DNA of 64,000 nt, taken from Pedobacter polysacchareus. GTDB lineage: Bacteria; Bacteroidota; Bacteroidia; Sphingobacteriales; Sphingobacteriaceae. The notes beneath the pieces were generated by a model, which saw nothing but the letters and a program-made list of their open reading frames with translations, did not search any database and was not told the DNA's origin. Both the position numbers and the translations under genes were made by a program. Of this stretch, positions 43,375 to 54,300 are shown piece after piece (position 1 is the first letter of the stretch; the number at the start of each line of letters is the position of its first letter). Where the stretch lies: positions 124,001 through 188,000 of the forward strand of contig NZ_JAHYSS010000001.1 of NCBI RefSeq assembly GCF_019802255.1, given 5' to 3'.

Positions 43375-46300
43375 GTGAACATCCGTGACCTGATAAATAC
43401 CTATAAAACAGACGAACGCATTGTCGCATTGGCAAAAGCCCTTAACGCGGGCAAAGGTAATAAACTTCAACTAAAAGGTTTAGTTGGTTCTGCCGATGCA
43501 ACGATAGCCATTGCTATTTATTTTCTGCTGCATAAGCCCATGTTATTTGTCCTTCCTGATCGGGAAGAGGCTTCTTATTTCATGGCCGATCTGGAAAGCA
43601 TCCTTGATAAAGAGGTATTACTTTTCCCATCTTCCTTCCGTAAACCCTTTGAATTCACCCAGGTAGACACTGCAAATGTGCTGGCCAGGGCAGAAGTGCT
43701 CAATGAGCTGAATCACCATTCCGAATATGGCAAAATTGTGGTGACGTATCCGGAGGCATTGGCTGAAAAAGTGATCAATAGGAGTGTGCTGGAGAAAAAT
43801 ACGCTTGAAATTGCCGTTCAGACGAAACTAGGCATTGATTTTATCAATGAATTCCTGATTGATTACGATTTTGAGCGTACAGAATTCGTTTATGAGCCTG
43901 GACAATTTTCTATTCGTGGCGGGATTGTAGATATTTTCTCTTTCTCTCATGATTTACCTTACCGAATTGAATTTTTTGGTGATGTGATCGAGAGCATCCG
44001 GACCTTTGAAATTGAAAGTCAGCTGTCTGTGGAAGATGTAAAAACTTTTACCATTATCCCGAATGTGCAGTCCAAATACCTGACAGAAAGCAATATCAAC
44101 CTGTTGGATTATATAGAAAAAGACACTTTACTTTGGTTTAAAGACGTAGAATTTAGTCTGGACATCATTAAAGGCGGTTATAAAAAAGCAAAAGAACTCT
44201 GGCTGGCACTACCGGCGAAAGAGAAATCGGAGAATCAAGATTGGATTGATCCTAAATTTGCTTTTACGGATGAGAAAATGATGGCCGATATGGTGCATGA
44301 TTTTTCATTGATCGAATTTGGCAAGCAGTTTTTTTATAAAACTGAACATGTCATTTCTTTTGAGACTAAACCGCAGCCTTCCTTCAATAAAGATTTTAAC
44401 CTACTCATTCACAACTTAAAAGAGAATGAAAAGCAGGGGATTCACAATTATATTTTCAGTTCTTCTCCGAAGCAAACCGAGCGTTTGTATGCGATTTTAG
44501 AAGACATTGATAAAACAGCCAAGTTTACACCGGTCAATATTCCATTGCGGGAAGGTTTCTTAGATCCACACCAGAATGTGGCTTTTTATACCGACCACCA
44601 AATCTTTGACCGTTTCTATAAATACAAGCTAAAGAGAGGTTACCAGCGGAGTCAGGCGATTACTTTGAAAGAACTCAGAGACCTGAAACCCGGAGATTTT
44701 GTGACACATATTGACCATGGTATCGGAAAGTATGCCGGACTGGAAAAAGTAGAGGTGAGTGGCAAGACGCAGGAGATGATTCGCCTGGTTTATGCCGATA
44801 ACGACTTGTTGTATGTAAACATCAACTCCCTAAACCGGATTGCTAAATACAGCGGGAAGGATGGAACAGCTCCGAAAATGAATAAACTGGGCACAGAGGC
44901 CTGGGATAAGCTTAAAAAGAATACTAAAAAAAAAGTTAAAGACATTGCCAGGGACCTGATTAAGCTGTATGCTTTGAGGAAAACCCAGGTAGGTACTGCA
45001 TTTGCTCCTGATGGCTATCTGGAAACAGAACTGGAAGCTTCTTTCATATATGAGGATACCCCGGATCAGGAAAAGGCCACCATGGATGTTAAAAAGGACA
45101 TGGAAGCACCGCATCCGATGGATCGTTTGATTTGTGGTGATGTAGGCTTCGGCAAGACTGAAATCGCTATCCGCGCTGCTTTTAAAGCGGTTGCGAATGG
45201 AAAACAGGCCGCAGTATTGGTGCCAACTACCATTCTGGCATTGCAGCATTTCAAAACCTTTTCTGCCCGTTTGAAGGACTTCCCTTGTACGGTAGATTAT
45301 ATCAACCGTTTCAAGACGAATAAACAGATCAAGGAAACCCTGGCCAAATTAGCTGAAGGGAAAGTAGACATCGTGATTGGTACCCACAGACTATTGAGTA
45401 AAGACGTAAAATTCAAGGATTTGGGCATCATGATCATTGATGAAGAGCAGAAATTTGGGGTAACTTCCAAAGAGAAGCTAAGGGTATTGAGGGCAAACGT
45501 AGATACACTGACCTTAACCGCCACACCAATTCCAAGAACATTACACTTCTCGCTAATGGGTGCGAGGGATCTTTCGATCATGAGCACACCGCCGCCAAAC
45601 CGTCAGGCAGTGAATACGGAATTACATGTTTTCAATGATAAATTGATCCAGGAAGCGGTTCAATTCGAGCTGGACAGAGGTGGACAAGTATTTTTCATCC
45701 ATAATCGGGTGAATGATTTGCCGCAATTAGGAGGGATGATCCAAAGATTAGTTCCTAAAGCAAGAATCGGAATTGCACATGGACAGCTGGATGGTGATGC
45801 CCTTGAAGATGTCATGCTTGATTTTATCAATGGAGAAAAAGATGTACTGGTAGCCACCACGATTATTGAGGCAGGCCTGGACATTCCAAACGCCAATACC
45901 ATCATCATCAACCATGCCCATATGTTTGGGCTGAGTGATTTACACCAGATGCGCGGCAGGGTAGGACGCTCCAACAAAAAGGCATTTTGCTACTTGTTGA
46001 GTCCGCCCTTATCTACACTGACTTCCGAAGCCAGAAAAAGACTGAGTGCCATAGAAGAGTTTTCAGATCTGGGCAGCGGTTTCAATATTGCCATGCGCGA
46101 TTTAGACATCCGCGGCAGTGGAAACTTACTAGGAGCGGAGCAGAGTGGTTTTATCGCTGAAATCGGCTTTGAAATGTACCATAAGATCTTAGATGAAGCC
46201 ATTCAGGAGCTGAAAGGTGATGAATTCAAGGATTTATTTAAGAATGAGCCTGCACGTCCTTTCGTGACCTACACACAGATAGATACCGATCTGGACATGT

Positions 46301-46716
46301 TTATTCCAGATGATTACGTAACGAATATTACGGAAAGATATAACCTGTATACGGAGCTTTCCAAGTTGGAAAATGAAACCCAGCTGAAAGCTTTTGAAAC
46401 AGCACTGAAAGACCGTTTTGGGCCTGTTCCAAAGCCGGTAAAAACGATGCTGAACGTATTGCGCTTACAATGGGTGGCCAAAAAGCTGGCTTTTGAAAAG
46501 CTGAGCTTTAAAAAAGGCGTATTGCGCGGTTATTTTATCGCTGATAAGCAATCTGCCTTCTTTGATTCAACGATGTTCAATCAGATCCTGCATTTTGCAC
46601 AGATGCACCCTAGGATCTGTAATTTAAAAGAAGTGAAAAACTCTTTACGGATTGCTTTTGAAGGCCTGAAATCAGTGGATGAAGCGGTAGAGATGCTAAA
46701 TATGGTGGCTAATTAA
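43375..46716 (+). CDS. mfd: Transcription-repair coupling factor Mfd
   Basis: The 1113-residue protein removes stalled RNA polymerase and recruits UvrA. The UvrB-like N-terminal domain, the RNA-polymerase-interacting domain (PGDFVTHIDHGIGKYAGLEK) and the RecG-like translocase are present: Walker A GDVGFGKTE (588-596), DEEQ (689-692) and TPIPRTLHFSLMGARDLSIM. The C-terminal UvrA-binding part follows. The start is GTG, with the 4-nt spaced box just upstream. The DUF3820 gene follows 12 nt later. Confidence 0.97.
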   Translation: MNIRDLINTYKTDERIVALAKALNAGKGNKLQLKGLVGSADATIAIAIYFLLHKPMLFVLPDREEASYFMADLESILDKEVLLFPSSFRKPFEFTQVDTANVLARAEVLNELNHHSEYGKIVVTYPEALAEKVINRSVLEKNTLEIAVQTKLGIDFINEFLIDYDFERTEFVYEPGQFSIRGGIVDIFSFSHDLPYRIEFFGDVIESIRTFEIESQLSVEDVKTFTIIPNVQSKYLTESNINLLDYIEKDTLLWFKDVEFSLDIIKGGYKKAKELWLALPAKEKSENQDWIDPKFAFTDEKMMADMVHDFSLIEFGKQFFYKTEHVISFETKPQPSFNKDFNLLIHNLKENEKQGIHNYIFSSSPKQTERLYAILEDIDKTAKFTPVNIPLREGFLDPHQNVAFYTDHQIFDRFYKYKLKRGYQRSQAITLKELRDLKPGDFVTHIDHGIGKYAGLEKVEVSGKTQEMIRLVYADNDLLYVNINSLNRIAKYSGKDGTAPKMNKLGTEAWDKLKKNTKKKVKDIARDLIKLYALRKTQVGTAFAPDGYLETELEASFIYEDTPDQEKATMDVKKDMEAPHPMDRLICGDVGFGKTEIAIRAAFKAVANGKQAAVLVPTTILALQHFKTFSARLKDFPCTVDYINRFKTNKQIKETLAKLAEGKVDIVIGTHRLLSKDVKFKDLGIMIIDEEQKFGVTSKEKLRVLRANVDTLTLTATPIPRTLHFSLMGARDLSIMSTPPPNRQAVNTELHVFNDKLIQEAVQFELDRGGQVFFIHNRVNDLPQLGGMIQRLVPKARIGIAHGQLDGDALEDVMLDFINGEKDVLVATTIIEAGLDIPNANTIIINHAHMFGLSDLHQMRGRVGRSNKKAFCYLLSPPLSTLTSEARKRLSAIEEFSDLGSGFNIAMRDLDIRGSGNLLGAEQSGFIAEIGFEMYHKILDEAIQELKGDEFKDLFKNEPARPFVTYTQIDTDLDMFIPDDYVTNITERYNLYTELSKLENETQLKAFETALKDRFGPVPKPVKTMLNVLRLQWVAKKLAFEKLSFKKGVLRGYFIADKQSAFFDSTMFNQILHFAQMHPRICNLKEVKNSLRIAFEGLKSVDEAVEMLNMVAN

Positions 46717-46728
46717 CCTAAGAATTCA

Positions 46729-46941
46729 ATGAATCCACAATTATTAAACGATCTGGTGACCATGAAAATGCCTTATGGCAAGTATCAGGGAAAGACCATG
46801 TGTGACCTTCCAGAATATTACCTGGTCTGGTACCACAATAAAGGTTTCCCAGCGGGAAAACTAGGGGAGATGATGGCTACTTTATATGAGATTAAATTGA
46901 ATGGTTTAGAATACTTACTACAGCCTTTGAAGAAAAGATAA
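46729..46941 (+). CDS. DUF3820 family protein
   Basis: The 70-residue protein fits the DUF3820 pattern: MPYGKYQGKTMCDLPEYYLVW and FPAGKLGEMM. No function is established. It follows mfd by 12 nt and is probably in its transcript. Confidence 0.85.
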   Translation: MNPQLLNDLVTMKMPYGKYQGKTMCDLPEYYLVWYHNKGFPAGKLGEMMATLYEIKLNGLEYLLQPLKKR

Positions 46942-47004
46942 CCCTATGGTCGTTTTCAATGAGAAAGTCGCTTAAAAGCGCTTATTCTTGTTAAAAAAGA
47001 TATA

Positions 47005-47037
47005 AAAAAAGCTGCAGAGAGATCTGCAGCTTTTTTT
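47005..47037. terminator. Bidirectional terminator between DUF3820 and DUF4302 genes
   Basis: GCTGCAG pairs with CTGCAGC around AGAGAT with A-rich and T-rich flanks on both sides. On the minus strand it ends the SusCD locus 18 nt past its last stop. Confidence 0.9.
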
Positions 47038-47054
47038 ATGGGAATTTATTTGTT

Positions 47055-48380
47055 TTACTTGATCAATGTGCCATAGAAGAAGGAGGTATTGTCAGTTACG
47101 TTGAACAAGCCACCATAGGTTGGTCCTGAACCTGGATTTGTCACCCAGTCTACCCTAAATTTATTATTGCTAAAGTAATCTGTGATACTCACGAGCTTAT
47201 AGCCAACTGTACCGCCATTTCCATCAGCGGTAAGGTAAGTAAAGGTATATACGCCATTTGCATCTTTTACATAAGTAAAAGTGATCATAGCCGTCAGTGC
47301 TCCATTTGCAGCATTACGATAACTATAAAGCAGCGACATGGTATTGTCTGTATTGATTTTCACTGATACTTTATCCAAGGTTCTTCCGGGAGTTGGCTCA
47401 TGTAAAGCAAGTCCAGCTTTAGCTGCTGCAAATCTCGTGTTAAAATCTGCAGACAGTCCCGCAGCTATTGTAGCTGAGTTGTATTCAATCTGAGAATAGT
47501 CTTTTAATGGCCCAAATAACGCCTTCAAATCCAGCACCGGAAGTAAGGAATTCAGCACATTACTGCGCGTTCCATTTACATTCACGTAGTATTGTTTTGT
47601 TGTGGCATCATAAAACAATTCTTTAATTGTAGTCGTCAGATAGGTTAATGGTGTGCTTAAAGTCAGGCTATTAAGTCCAAAAGCGAATGTCGCATTGCTC
47701 ACTTTGCTTGCTCCATTTTCATCGATATAGCTCAGTGTAAACTTTTTAGCAGTCGCATCAATCCCTACAGCTACTTTTGTACTTCCGGAGACCAGATATG
47801 GGAATTTATTTACAGCCTGAAAAGCAGTATTGGCATCCATCATATTCTTAATCCCTTCGGTACCATAAGCAGTTGCTTCCGCAGCCGTTACTTTCACCAT
47901 ATCCATCAGGTTTCCGTTTACAATACCTCTCATTTTGAGTGTATCGCCACTCATTCCGTCAAAAGCAAATTCAAAGTCAGAAGTTAAACCTTTACCATTT
48001 GTACCGCCGCTGATGCTTCCATTTGGATCTGCAGGCAGGTGGATATAGTTGTAGGTATCAAACATCAAAGTTGGAAACTGCAATGCTTTCAAACGGTAGG
48101 TGCTTTCCTGGAAAGTAACTGCTGTCGTGGTATTAAAATCCGACAGCATTTTCACTTTACCTTCTTTATCAAATTTGAAATAAAAGGAGAAACCTTTCCC
48201 AAGTTTAGGATAAATTGTAGCTTTCCAGCCATTTTCAGCCGATAAAAGCTGTGCCTGATGTTCTATAAGCGCTGCTGCTACTCTTTGATCAGGGTCATCC
48301 AGAATTGGATTTTCGTCCTTCTTACATCCGGTAATAAACCCAGCGGACAGTAGAACTATATATAATAAGAATCTTTTCAT
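47055..48380 (-). CDS. DUF4302 lipoprotein
   Basis: The 441-residue protein has a lipoprotein signal (Cys19 in ITGC). The N-terminal half has ENGWKATIYPKLGKGFSFYF and DTYNYIHLPADPNG, typical of DUF4302. Residues 301-441 are homologous to the C-terminus of the zinc metallohydrolase encoded just upstream. It is the last gene of the SusC/SusD locus. Its place on the cell surface and a role in binding substrate are inferred from the lipobox and the neighbours. Confidence 0.85.
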   Translation of the reverse strand: MKRFLLYIVLLSAGFITGCKKDENPILDDPDQRVAAALIEHQAQLLSAENGWKATIYPKLGKGFSFYFKFDKEGKVKMLSDFNTTTAVTFQESTYRLKALQFPTLMFDTYNYIHLPADPNGSISGGTNGKGLTSDFEFAFDGMSGDTLKMRGIVNGNLMDMVKVTAAEATAYGTEGIKNMMDANTAFQAVNKFPYLVSGSTKVAVGIDATAKKFTLSYIDENGASKVSNATFAFGLNSLTLSTPLTYLTTTIKELFYDATTKQYYVNVNGTRSNVLNSLLPVLDLKALFGPLKDYSQIEYNSATIAAGLSADFNTRFAAAKAGLALHEPTPGRTLDKVSVKINTDNTMSLLYSYRNAANGALTAMITFTYVKDANGVYTFTYLTADGNGGTVGYKLVSITDYFSNNKFRVDWVTNPGSGPTYGGLFNVTDNTSFFYGTLIK

Positions 48381-48404
48381 ATCTGTATTTTTATTTATCA
48401 GCCA

Positions 48405-49799
48405 TTAATATTTAATGACACCTAAAGTTCCAAAAAAGGAACTATTGGTATCTGATGTTTTGAACCATTGACCATATTCCAACAGGTTGGCATCATACCG
48501 GTAGTTCATTCCGAAGCTTCCTGTAGTCAGGTAGTTGGTTAAGGCTACAATTGCCGGAGCAATCGTATTTCCGTTAGTATCCCTTCTCACATACGTTAAG
48601 GTCATGTTGCGGTTGGCATCATACGTTGCTTTGTATACAAAATGTGCTACAGCAGCTGTCGTTCCGCTGGTGTAGTTAACGCGCAATACCAATTCACCTG
48701 CTTTAGGATAAAAGAATACCACAAAATTATTCAATGTTCTAACCGTACTGGATGAGGCGGCTAAAGCTGCTTTAGCGGTTGCCCAGGTACTCATAAAAGC
48801 AGCAGACATTCCCGTATTGTTAGTAGGGTCTACACTTAATGAAGTAAACTGACGCCCATTACCAAAGATGGTAGCCAGGTTTATCGGCGCATTCTCTGAC
48901 AAGGCATAATTGGTACGATTTCTCAATTTTGCGAAATCAATTCCATAAGATTGCTTGAAATAAGTGATGACACTTTCTTCCTTTTTACGGATAGCTGCTT
49001 GTGCAGTTGCGTTTGGAATTTCTCTCTGAATGATGAAAGGAGGGTTTGCCGGATCAGGAATAGAGTCGATTTTTGGCAAAACAATACTGTTCACTTTTGC
49101 ATCATACGCTGATTTTCCCTCTGTTAACATGATGGAAGTCATCTCTGCATAATCTTCTCCAGGAGCTGCCTGAGCATATTGACTGATATATCCAGCCGCA
49201 TTTGCATTGGCTAAAGTCGTGTTATTCCAATCTGCGGTATAACCTGCTGGGGTAATTTTCTCAAACTCTTTCGCATAGCTGATGGTTTGGTTTAAGATGT
49301 GTGTAAACTCATGGTGAATAGTTTTCAATACTGGTTTAATGATATTTCTATCGGTTTTCACAAAGTTGTTGATATTGAACAAAGTCACCCTGTTACCACC
49401 TTCAGCTTCACCAAGTGTTACCGTACCTCCTGCATTGTATTGCAGACTACCTACCAAAAGGTATTGGCGGGGTGCAAATTGCTTGATAAAAGCCAATCCA
49501 GCTTCTGCAGTATACACATCAATCCATCCTGCTTTTACAACTTCCATTACGGGCTGAACTTTCTCTGCTCTTGGTGGCACTAATGTTTTAGATAAATCCA
49601 GTTCTGATCCATCCCAACGGTATTTTACATCAATATTGAAAGGCTTGGTAAAGTTATCTGCAAGCCAGTTATCTAATGGGCCATATGCCCAGGTATCTCC
49701 ACCTAAGCCGACAATTTCCCGGTCCAGGTTCTCTGATTTCTTACAAGAGGCCAGGGCTAGCATCATCCCGGCGGTCAATAATATATTTAATTTTTTCAT
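48405..49799 (-). CDS. SusCD-associated zinc metallohydrolase lipoprotein
   Basis: The 464-residue protein is a lipoprotein (Cys19 in LASC) with the zinc motif HEFTH at 163-167 inside HHEFTHILNQ. This fits the substrate-import-associated zinc metallohydrolase family found next to SusC/SusD pairs. Residues 324-464 match the C-terminus of the following DUF4302 protein. It probably acts on a peptide or other ligand at the cell surface; the substrate is unknown. It starts 18 nt after the SusD stop. Confidence 0.87.
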   Translation of the reverse strand: MKKLNILLTAGMMLALASCKKSENLDREIVGLGGDTWAYGPLDNWLADNFTKPFNIDVKYRWDGSELDLSKTLVPPRAEKVQPVMEVVKAGWIDVYTAEAGLAFIKQFAPRQYLLVGSLQYNAGGTVTLGEAEGGNRVTLFNINNFVKTDRNIIKPVLKTIHHEFTHILNQTISYAKEFEKITPAGYTADWNNTTLANANAAGYISQYAQAAPGEDYAEMTSIMLTEGKSAYDAKVNSIVLPKIDSIPDPANPPFIIQREIPNATAQAAIRKKEESVITYFKQSYGIDFAKLRNRTNYALSENAPINLATIFGNGRQFTSLSVDPTNNTGMSAAFMSTWATAKAALAASSSTVRTLNNFVVFFYPKAGELVLRVNYTSGTTAAVAHFVYKATYDANRNMTLTYVRRDTNGNTIAPAIVALTNYLTTGSFGMNYRYDANLLEYGQWFKTSDTNSSFFGTLGVIKY

Positions 49800-49817
49800 T
49801 ACAAGCGGGTTAATAGA

Positions 49818-51263
49818 TTAACGTGGATTCAATTCCACACCGGACAAGGTTACTTCTGGAGGCAACTGGCAAAGTCTTCTAGGATCATTTGCCGGTAATA
49901 CCCTAACGGTACCATCCAGGTCAATGTGAGTTACCGGAATATTTAAGCGTTTAATATCCAGCCATCTCATTCCTTCATGCACAAATTCAGCTGCTTTAAG
50001 GTCCAATACTGCTTTTAAATAAGCTTGCTGCGGATCAGAGATCGTTGCAGCGTAATAGTCTTTAATTTTCTTATCCGTTAAGTCGTGCGTTGCAGGAACA
50101 TATCCGTTTACTCTTACACTGATCAGCGTATTCATATCAGCTAAGGCAGCGGTATAATTACCTTTCATTACATTGGCTTCTGCTCTGTTCATTAAAACTT
50201 CTTCAGTAGTCAATAGTGGCACCATTGCATAGTAAGTCCCTGTAGTTGCATTAATGGTAGTCCTCACAAAATGTGCGTAGAACTTGTTTACAAAGTAAAA
50301 AGTACTGCTGGTTGAGTATTTTCTTAGTGCAGAGAAATTAACGCCTAATGGTGCAGTGAGGTTATTTAATTTTACCTGAGGCATTGAATAGCGGGTATTG
50401 TAATAATTATTAGCGATTCTTGAAACCGTTTCTCCAAGTAATAAATTCCCTGGATTGGTTGCAGCAGTAAACTGAATTCTCGTTTCTGTCGCATCTAAAC
50501 TCGCATAAGCAAACCAAGGTCTTACATTAGAAGCAAATTCATTAGATGGGAAAGTTTCAGTTGCTTCAGAAATCACTTTATCATATTCTCTCTTGTTCAA
50601 ATAGAAGCGTGTTGCAAATGCATGTGCTGCCTTTTTGGTGAAATGGTAAGCAGGAGCGGTATAATTGTCCACGATCAATGGAAGACCTTCAGTTAAGTCC
50701 TTCTCGATCTGCTCATACACATAAGCTACAGTTTTACGCTCATAATTCTTCAATACTACAGTTTCTGGCTCGGTTACGTAAGGAATACCAGGATCATTAG
50801 CTGAGGTTGCCGGATCATAAGCTTTGGAATAATAAGTCACCAGCATAAAATGCGCATAAGCTCTGGCTACCAAGGCTTCTCCTTTTTGGGCACTGTAGGC
50901 TTCAGGATTTGGTGCTTTATTACAAGCATCTAAAGCCTGGTTTGCGGCTGCAATGGCGGTATAACAAGCTCCCCAATAGTAGTTTGGTGAATCCTGAGAG
51001 ATGTCTTCCGGATCCTTCCAGAAATAACCGCCAATATTGATATTATTTACCGCTCCGGAGATACTATTGTCGATTACATTATCAGACATAGACTCGCTCC
51101 AAAGGAACAGATTGGCTCTTGGGTAAGCGGTAACCAATAGTTCTGAAACTTTTCCTGGCGTATTTAACTTGGTACGTTGATCTGGTACTTGCTCCAGGTA
51201 TTTTTTACATCCGGTGAAAAGGAAGATCACCGCAAGAATAAAGTATATATTATATTTTTTCAT
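49818..51263 (-). CDS. SusD/RagB family outer-membrane lipoprotein
   Basis: The 481-residue protein has a lipobox (FLFTGC, Cys19) and SusD-type TPR-like helices: YFWKDPEDIS, AIAAANQALDACN and EALVARAYAHFMLVTYYSKAY. The C-terminus EFVHEGMRWLDIKRLNI is typical. It would cap the SusC transporter and bind ligand. It begins 40 nt after susC. Confidence 0.93.
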   Translation of the reverse strand: MKKYNIYFILAVIFLFTGCKKYLEQVPDQRTKLNTPGKVSELLVTAYPRANLFLWSESMSDNVIDNSISGAVNNINIGGYFWKDPEDISQDSPNYYWGACYTAIAAANQALDACNKAPNPEAYSAQKGEALVARAYAHFMLVTYYSKAYDPATSANDPGIPYVTEPETVVLKNYERKTVAYVYEQIEKDLTEGLPLIVDNYTAPAYHFTKKAAHAFATRFYLNKREYDKVISEATETFPSNEFASNVRPWFAYASLDATETRIQFTAATNPGNLLLGETVSRIANNYYNTRYSMPQVKLNNLTAPLGVNFSALRKYSTSSTFYFVNKFYAHFVRTTINATTGTYYAMVPLLTTEEVLMNRAEANVMKGNYTAALADMNTLISVRVNGYVPATHDLTDKKIKDYYAATISDPQQAYLKAVLDLKAAEFVHEGMRWLDIKRLNIPVTHIDLDGTVRVLPANDPRRLCQLPPEVTLSGVELNPR

Positions 51264-51303
51264 TAGAATATAATTTAAATTTTTAGGTTATGAAATGATC
51301 CGG

Positions 51304-54300
51304 TTAAATGCCAACTTTTAGGGAAAGCGTGATCTGTTTAGGAATCGGCATTGCCACCCCACCAGAACTAAAGAACTCAGGATCCTGACCTTTCAATTTC
51401 TTATCTGCATAAATCAACCACAGGTTATTTCCTACTAATGACAGCGACAAGTTGTTGCCACCAATCGACTTAATCCACTTTGCAGGAAGGTTGTAGGCTA
51501 ATGAAACGGTTTTTAAACGTACAAATGAACCATCAGCAACGCGATCTGAAGAGTAATTATAAGCAGTGTATGGATATTTTCCACTTAAAGTATTTTGCAG
51601 TAGATAATCAGCAATAGAAGGCACATTTGTGGCATTTTGATCCAATGGCAATGTCCATCTGTTTAGGAATTCTTTTGGCAAGGCATCATCATCAGAATAC
51701 TTCGACTGGAATACATTGTTCAAACGGATTTTATTTCCAGCCTGATAAGAAATGAATACGTTTAAAGTGAAGTTCTTGTAATTGAAATTGTTCATTAATC
51801 CACCGGTAATCGTTGGATCTACAGAGCCTTCATACTTTAGATAATTACTATTTGCACTTTGCAGGTAAACACTATTACTCACTTCTCCTTCTTCATTTAC
51901 AAACGTTGGCACCCCAACTTTGTCTAAGGCCTGGAAGTCGATAGAATACAAGCCTCTAACTGCTCCACCTAGCTTAGGACCACCTTCAGGAACGATCAGA
52001 TCATAGATACGTGGTGTACTTTTCAGGTTTACAATTTTGTTGGTGTTGTAACCGAAAGTAAAGTTCGTTTTCCAGCTGAATTCATTTCTTTTCAAAATTG
52101 GGCCACCTAAAGTCACCTCAAAACCAGAAGAATTCATGTCTGCATAGTTGGCTAGCTTAGTGGTTTGTCCGCCAATACCAGAAGTTCTGATGGCAGAAAT
52201 CAGGTCAAATCCTTTACGGTTATAGTAATCTACGCTCAGGTTAATTTTACTGTCAAATAAGCCAATATCAAACCCAATGTTGGCTTCATATTGCTTCTCC
52301 CAGGTTAATTCTGAGTTCTCCAGGTCGTCGATCACGATCCTTGGTTCTACTTCAGAGAGCACTGGACGACGGGCAGAGCTGTTTTGGAACACGACAGATG
52401 AGTTTGTCGCACTTCCCATACTTGCTGTTAGTCCGTAACCACCTCTAACTTTCAGATAAGAGATCTGACTCACATTTTTCATGAAGTCTTCCTGATCCAC
52501 ATTCCATGCCGCACTGGTAGTCCAGGTTGGCAGCCATCTTGCTACAGCCGATTCTCCCAATCTGTTAGAACCGTCATAACGGCCAGTCGCACTCACTACA
52601 TATTTTCCCTTGTAAGAATAAGTTCCATTCACAAAGAAGGAAGCATATCTATCATACAACTCATTCATACCGTAGTAGTTGAAGTTTCCTTCCAGGGTTT
52701 GTTTGATGATGCGGTAATCAATAAATGGCACACCGCCTTTATCATATTGATAACCGTAACCATTGCTAAAGCTATTTTTACGGTCAGTAAATTTAATCTC
52801 TTGTCCGGCTAATGCGGTAAACAAGTGCTTGTGGTTGAATTCTTTTTTCCAATCCAACTGATTTCTAACATAAAAATTTAGCAGATTGTCGTCATTTCTA
52901 TTGTAAAAACCTCCCTGCGGCAATACGATTTGTTTATCGATATCTTCCGGGTGACTTGGGTCTTTATACAAGAAATCATTTTTATTTCTGATAGTATTTG
53001 TAGGCGCATAGCGGTAAGCATTCGCCATGTTTGAATATTCTGTCACGCGGTGTTCTCTGGTTGTTTTCACATAACGAAGGGCACCTAAAGACTTAAAGTT
53101 CAGGTCATCTGTGATTTTTATACCCAGTTCAGCCTGCAATTTCATGTCTAACATATCCAGTTTAATCTTGTTATTTTCCTGCTCCTGAATGATGTTAAAG
53201 GGCGCATAGTTTTTTGGGAAAAAGTCTAACTCCCCATTTTCATCATAAGCAGTTAAAGCTCTACTCGTGTTTAAAGCATAACTGAAAGGGTTGATGTCAA
53301 ATGAACGGGTATATTTTCCTTCTACTACATTACTCGTACGACCCAATGTTCCTGGTGCATCTTGCTGTCTTAATGCTCCTGCAGCGATTACGCCAAGGGA
53401 AATGCGATCTGAAAGTTTATAATCGTTACGAACATTCAGTGTATAGCGCTTTGCTTTATCAGCAATAGACCATCCATTATCATTGTAAAAACCGGTAGAG
53501 AAATAATTTCTTGCTTTTTCTGTACCCGAAGAAATACTTACTGTATGTTCCTGAACCAATGAGTTTTTGAATAATAGGTCAAACCAATCTGTGTTGGTAT
53601 TGACAAATCTACCCAAGTAGTTGGCACGGTCTTCAGTTGTATTATTTAAGCCAAACTGACCGGATGTTTTGTCATATCCTTTAATCAGTTTCCACATTTT
53701 AGTATAAACCCCACCATCTGCATTATTAGCGATACTGATGCCCAGACCTCCCTTACGGGCAATTTCTGAGTATACGGACATCTGATCTGCCGAATTCATG
53801 ATGTTATAAGTATCGTAAGTAGGCTTCAGGAAAGTAGAGAAGTTTCCAGTATAAGAAACCACTGTTTTTCCAACACGTCCTTTTTTAGTCGTGATGACCA
53901 CCACACCGTTCATTGCTCTTGCACCGTATAAAGCCGTTGCAGAAGCATCTTTCAGGATGTTAAAGCTTTCAATATCATCCGCATTAATTCCTGCAAGAGA
54001 GGATCCGATTAAAGTAGAAGCGTCACCGCTCGACAGCTGGTCGTTGGAGATATTGACTACATCTTCCAATACCACTCCATCCACTACAAATAGTGGTTTA
54101 TTCTCTCCAGAGATGGATGTTGCTCCACGAACACGGATTTTTGGTGCTGCCCCAAATGTTCCAGAAACGTTCTGAACGGATACACCGGCCACTTTACCTT
54201 CCAACATTCTGGTCACATCAATTACCCCGTCTTGTTTCACATCAGTTCCACTGATACTTGTTGCCGAACCTGTAAATAATTTCTTATTAATAGTCTGATA

